Positions 6,650-6,847 of a DNA stretch of 6,847 nucleotides are shown here, one piece after another. The position numbers and the translations under genes are program-made. Origin of the DNA: Alphaproteobacteria bacterium (GTDB lineage Bacteria > Pseudomonadota > Alphaproteobacteria > CAAHEQ01 > UBA3637); NCBI GenBank assembly GCA_017555325.1, contig JAFZGR010000310.1, positions 1 through 6,847 on the forward strand, read 5' to 3'. The notes below the pieces were generated by a model that saw nothing but the letters and a program-made list of their open reading frames with translations, did no database searches and was not told the DNA's origin. Position 1 is the first letter of the stretch; each line of letters opens with the position of its first letter.

Positions 6650-6659
6650 AAAAAGGTAC
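6650..6659. repeat. AAAAAGGTAC motif, upstream copy
   Basis: AAAAAGGTAC here recurs exactly at 6780-6789, inside a longer palindrome. Just before it, CTGTACAAAAA (6644-6654) occurs on the opposite strand at 5333-5343 as TTTTTGTACAG. Together these give GTACAAAAAGGTAC (6646-6659). It could be a binding site for a regulator of argE or of the divergent gene, but the sequence does not identify any protein. Confidence 0.4.
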
Positions 6660-6674
6660 GATAAATTACAACAA

Positions 6675-6700
6675 TTTTTTTTACTTTTTTTCATTTTTTT
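6675..6700. other. Phased T-tracts, probable curved DNA
   Basis: Three runs of T, at 6675-6682 (8), 6685-6691 (7) and 6694-6700 (7), have centres about nine to ten bases apart, close to one helical turn. Phased A/T-tracts of this kind bend DNA. A further T7 lies at 6623-6629. The position between two divergent genes suits an architectural or nucleoid-protein role in promoter control. Confidence 0.45.
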
Positions 6701-6740
6701 GATTTCAAATAAACTATTCAATTAAAACAATAATCTTTTA

Positions 6741-6750
6741 TTTTGCAAAA
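6741..6750. repeat. Palindrome TTTTGCAAAA
   Basis: This is a perfect ten-base palindrome, the first of three dyads packed into 55 bases upstream of the gene at 6839. It may be an operator half of the cluster or simply a product of AT-rich sequence. Confidence 0.35.
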
Positions 6751-6757
6751 AATCCGA

Positions 6758-6781
6758 TTTTCCCGATTTGAAGCGGGAAAA
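6758..6781. repeat. Eight-pair inverted repeat TTTTCCCG/CGGGAAAA
   Basis: TTTTCCCG (6758-6765) and CGGGAAAA (6774-6781) are perfectly complementary around an eight-base loop. The left arm is part of a tandem: CCGATTT occurs at 6754-6760 and 6763-6769. No T-run follows on the plus strand. On the minus strand six Ts appear only after a five-base gap, so a terminator is not convincing. An operator or an upstream promoter element is more likely. Confidence 0.45.
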
Positions 6782-6795
6782 AAAGGTACCTTTTT
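6780..6795. repeat. Perfect 16-base palindrome AAAAAGGTACCTTTTT
   Basis: A5-GGTACC-T5 is a perfect palindrome ending one base before the TATACT box at 6797. Its right end therefore sits in the expected spacer between -35 and -10, where a bound repressor would block RNA polymerase. Its half, AAAAAGGTAC, is repeated at 6650-6659. As RNA it could also form a six-pair stem with a GUAC loop. Confidence 0.5.
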
Positions 6796-6796
6796 A

Positions 6797-6802
6797 TATA
6801 CT
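6797..6802 (+). promoter_or_regulatory. Probable -10 box for the gene starting at 6839
   Basis: TATACT matches the TATAAT consensus in five of six positions and would give a leader of about 30 bases before the ATG. No good -35 hexamer lies 16-18 bases upstream (that sequence is part of CGGGAAAA). The nearest TTGA-type match, TTGAAG at 6768-6773, is too far away at 23 bases. The promoter may therefore be activator-dependent or weak. Confidence 0.4.
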
Positions 6803-6824
6803 CATTTCATAAGAATAATTTTAT

Positions 6825-6832
6825 AAAGGGAG
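6825..6832 (+). promoter_or_regulatory. Ribosome binding site for the gene at the right edge
   Basis: AAAGGGAG, with GGAG at 6829-6832, lies six bases before the ATG at 6839. This supports a true gene start even though only three codons are visible. Confidence 0.65.
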
Positions 6833-6838
6833 AAAAAT

Positions 6839-6847
6839 ATGCAAACA
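6839..6847 (+). CDS. Start of an unidentified gene, cut by the window edge
   Basis: Only ATG CAA ACA (Met-Gln-Thr) is present before the sequence ends, so the product cannot be identified. The call rests on the ribosome binding site, the TATACT box and the divergent layout with argE. If it is an arginine gene or a regulator, the dyads between 6741 and 6795 would be natural control sites. Confidence 0.55.

Noticed and set aside
6513..6725. 70-codon plus-strand open frame overlapping the argE start and the divergent region
   Set aside because: It begins at a TTG opposite argE coding sequence without a Shine-Dalgarno sequence. Its Phe/Leu/Ile-rich product simply reads through the poly-T tracts.
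6758..6795. Intrinsic terminator formed by the CGGGAAAA hairpin or the GGTACC palindrome
   Set aside because: No T-run directly follows the GC-containing hairpin on either strand. No gene in the window transcribes into it from the left, and a -10 box and ribosome binding site lie just downstream.
1..6847. Mobile element, CRISPR array, toxin-antitoxin, phage or defence system
   Set aside because: I see no transposase or integrase motifs, no terminal inverted repeats with target duplications, no regularly spaced repeats and no tRNA gene. All recognisable genes are housekeeping genes with uniform composition.

Overview
This window looks like an ordinary housekeeping stretch of an AT-rich Gram-negative chromosome. 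Base composition looks like roughly 35-40% GC by eye, and A/T is preferred at third codon positions. An outer membrane is implied by the AsmA-family protein. The adjacency of rarA and an RluC/RluD-type pseudouridine synthase is a gene neighbourhood I associate with Alphaproteobacteria, so an AT-rich alphaproteobacterium (possibly gut- or host-associated) is my best guess. This is inferred from gene order, with no marker gene to confirm it. The code is standard: TGA serves as a stop in rluC and all coding frames are intact.

Positions 1-5228 hold a compact rightward gene cluster. It contains a 64-residue single-pass membrane protein of unknown function (41-235), rarA (235-1542), an RluC/RluD-family 23S rRNA pseudouridine synthase (1592-2584), a 780-residue AsmA-family envelope protein (2581-4923) and acylphosphatase (4932-5228). 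Two junctions overlap (TAATG between the first two genes, ATGA between rluC and asmA). A third leaves only 8 bases, and the acylphosphatase start has no visible Shine-Dalgarno sequence. Translational coupling and co-transcription are therefore likely. The only real gap is 49 bases before rluC, which carries a good ribosome binding site but no terminator. The genes cover replication-fork maintenance, ribosome maturation and envelope lipid homeostasis, so co-expression does not imply one shared pathway.

Positions 5229-5395 are a convergent intergenic region between acylphosphatase and a leftward argE-like deacetylase. It is rich in small dyads and homopolymer tracts that probably provide weak termination for both sides. 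A 17-base element occurs at the 3' end of both convergent genes, with one mismatch between the copies.

Positions 5396-6568 encode, on the minus strand, an M20-family acetylornithine deacetylase (ArgE-like) with the expected metal ligands and catalytic residues. The best start is a TTG at 6568 with an ideal ribosome binding site.

Positions 6569-6838 (270 bases) form a divergent regulatory region between argE and a gene that begins at 6839 and runs off the window. It holds phased T-tracts (possible curved DNA), three closely packed dyads including a 16-base perfect palindrome next to a TATACT -10 box, and A/T-plus-GTAC motifs that recur around argE. I see no mobile element, CRISPR array, tRNA, rRNA, toxin-antitoxin or defence system. 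No new biological system stands out. The most unusual features are the regulatory architecture around argE and the small membrane protein coupled to rarA.
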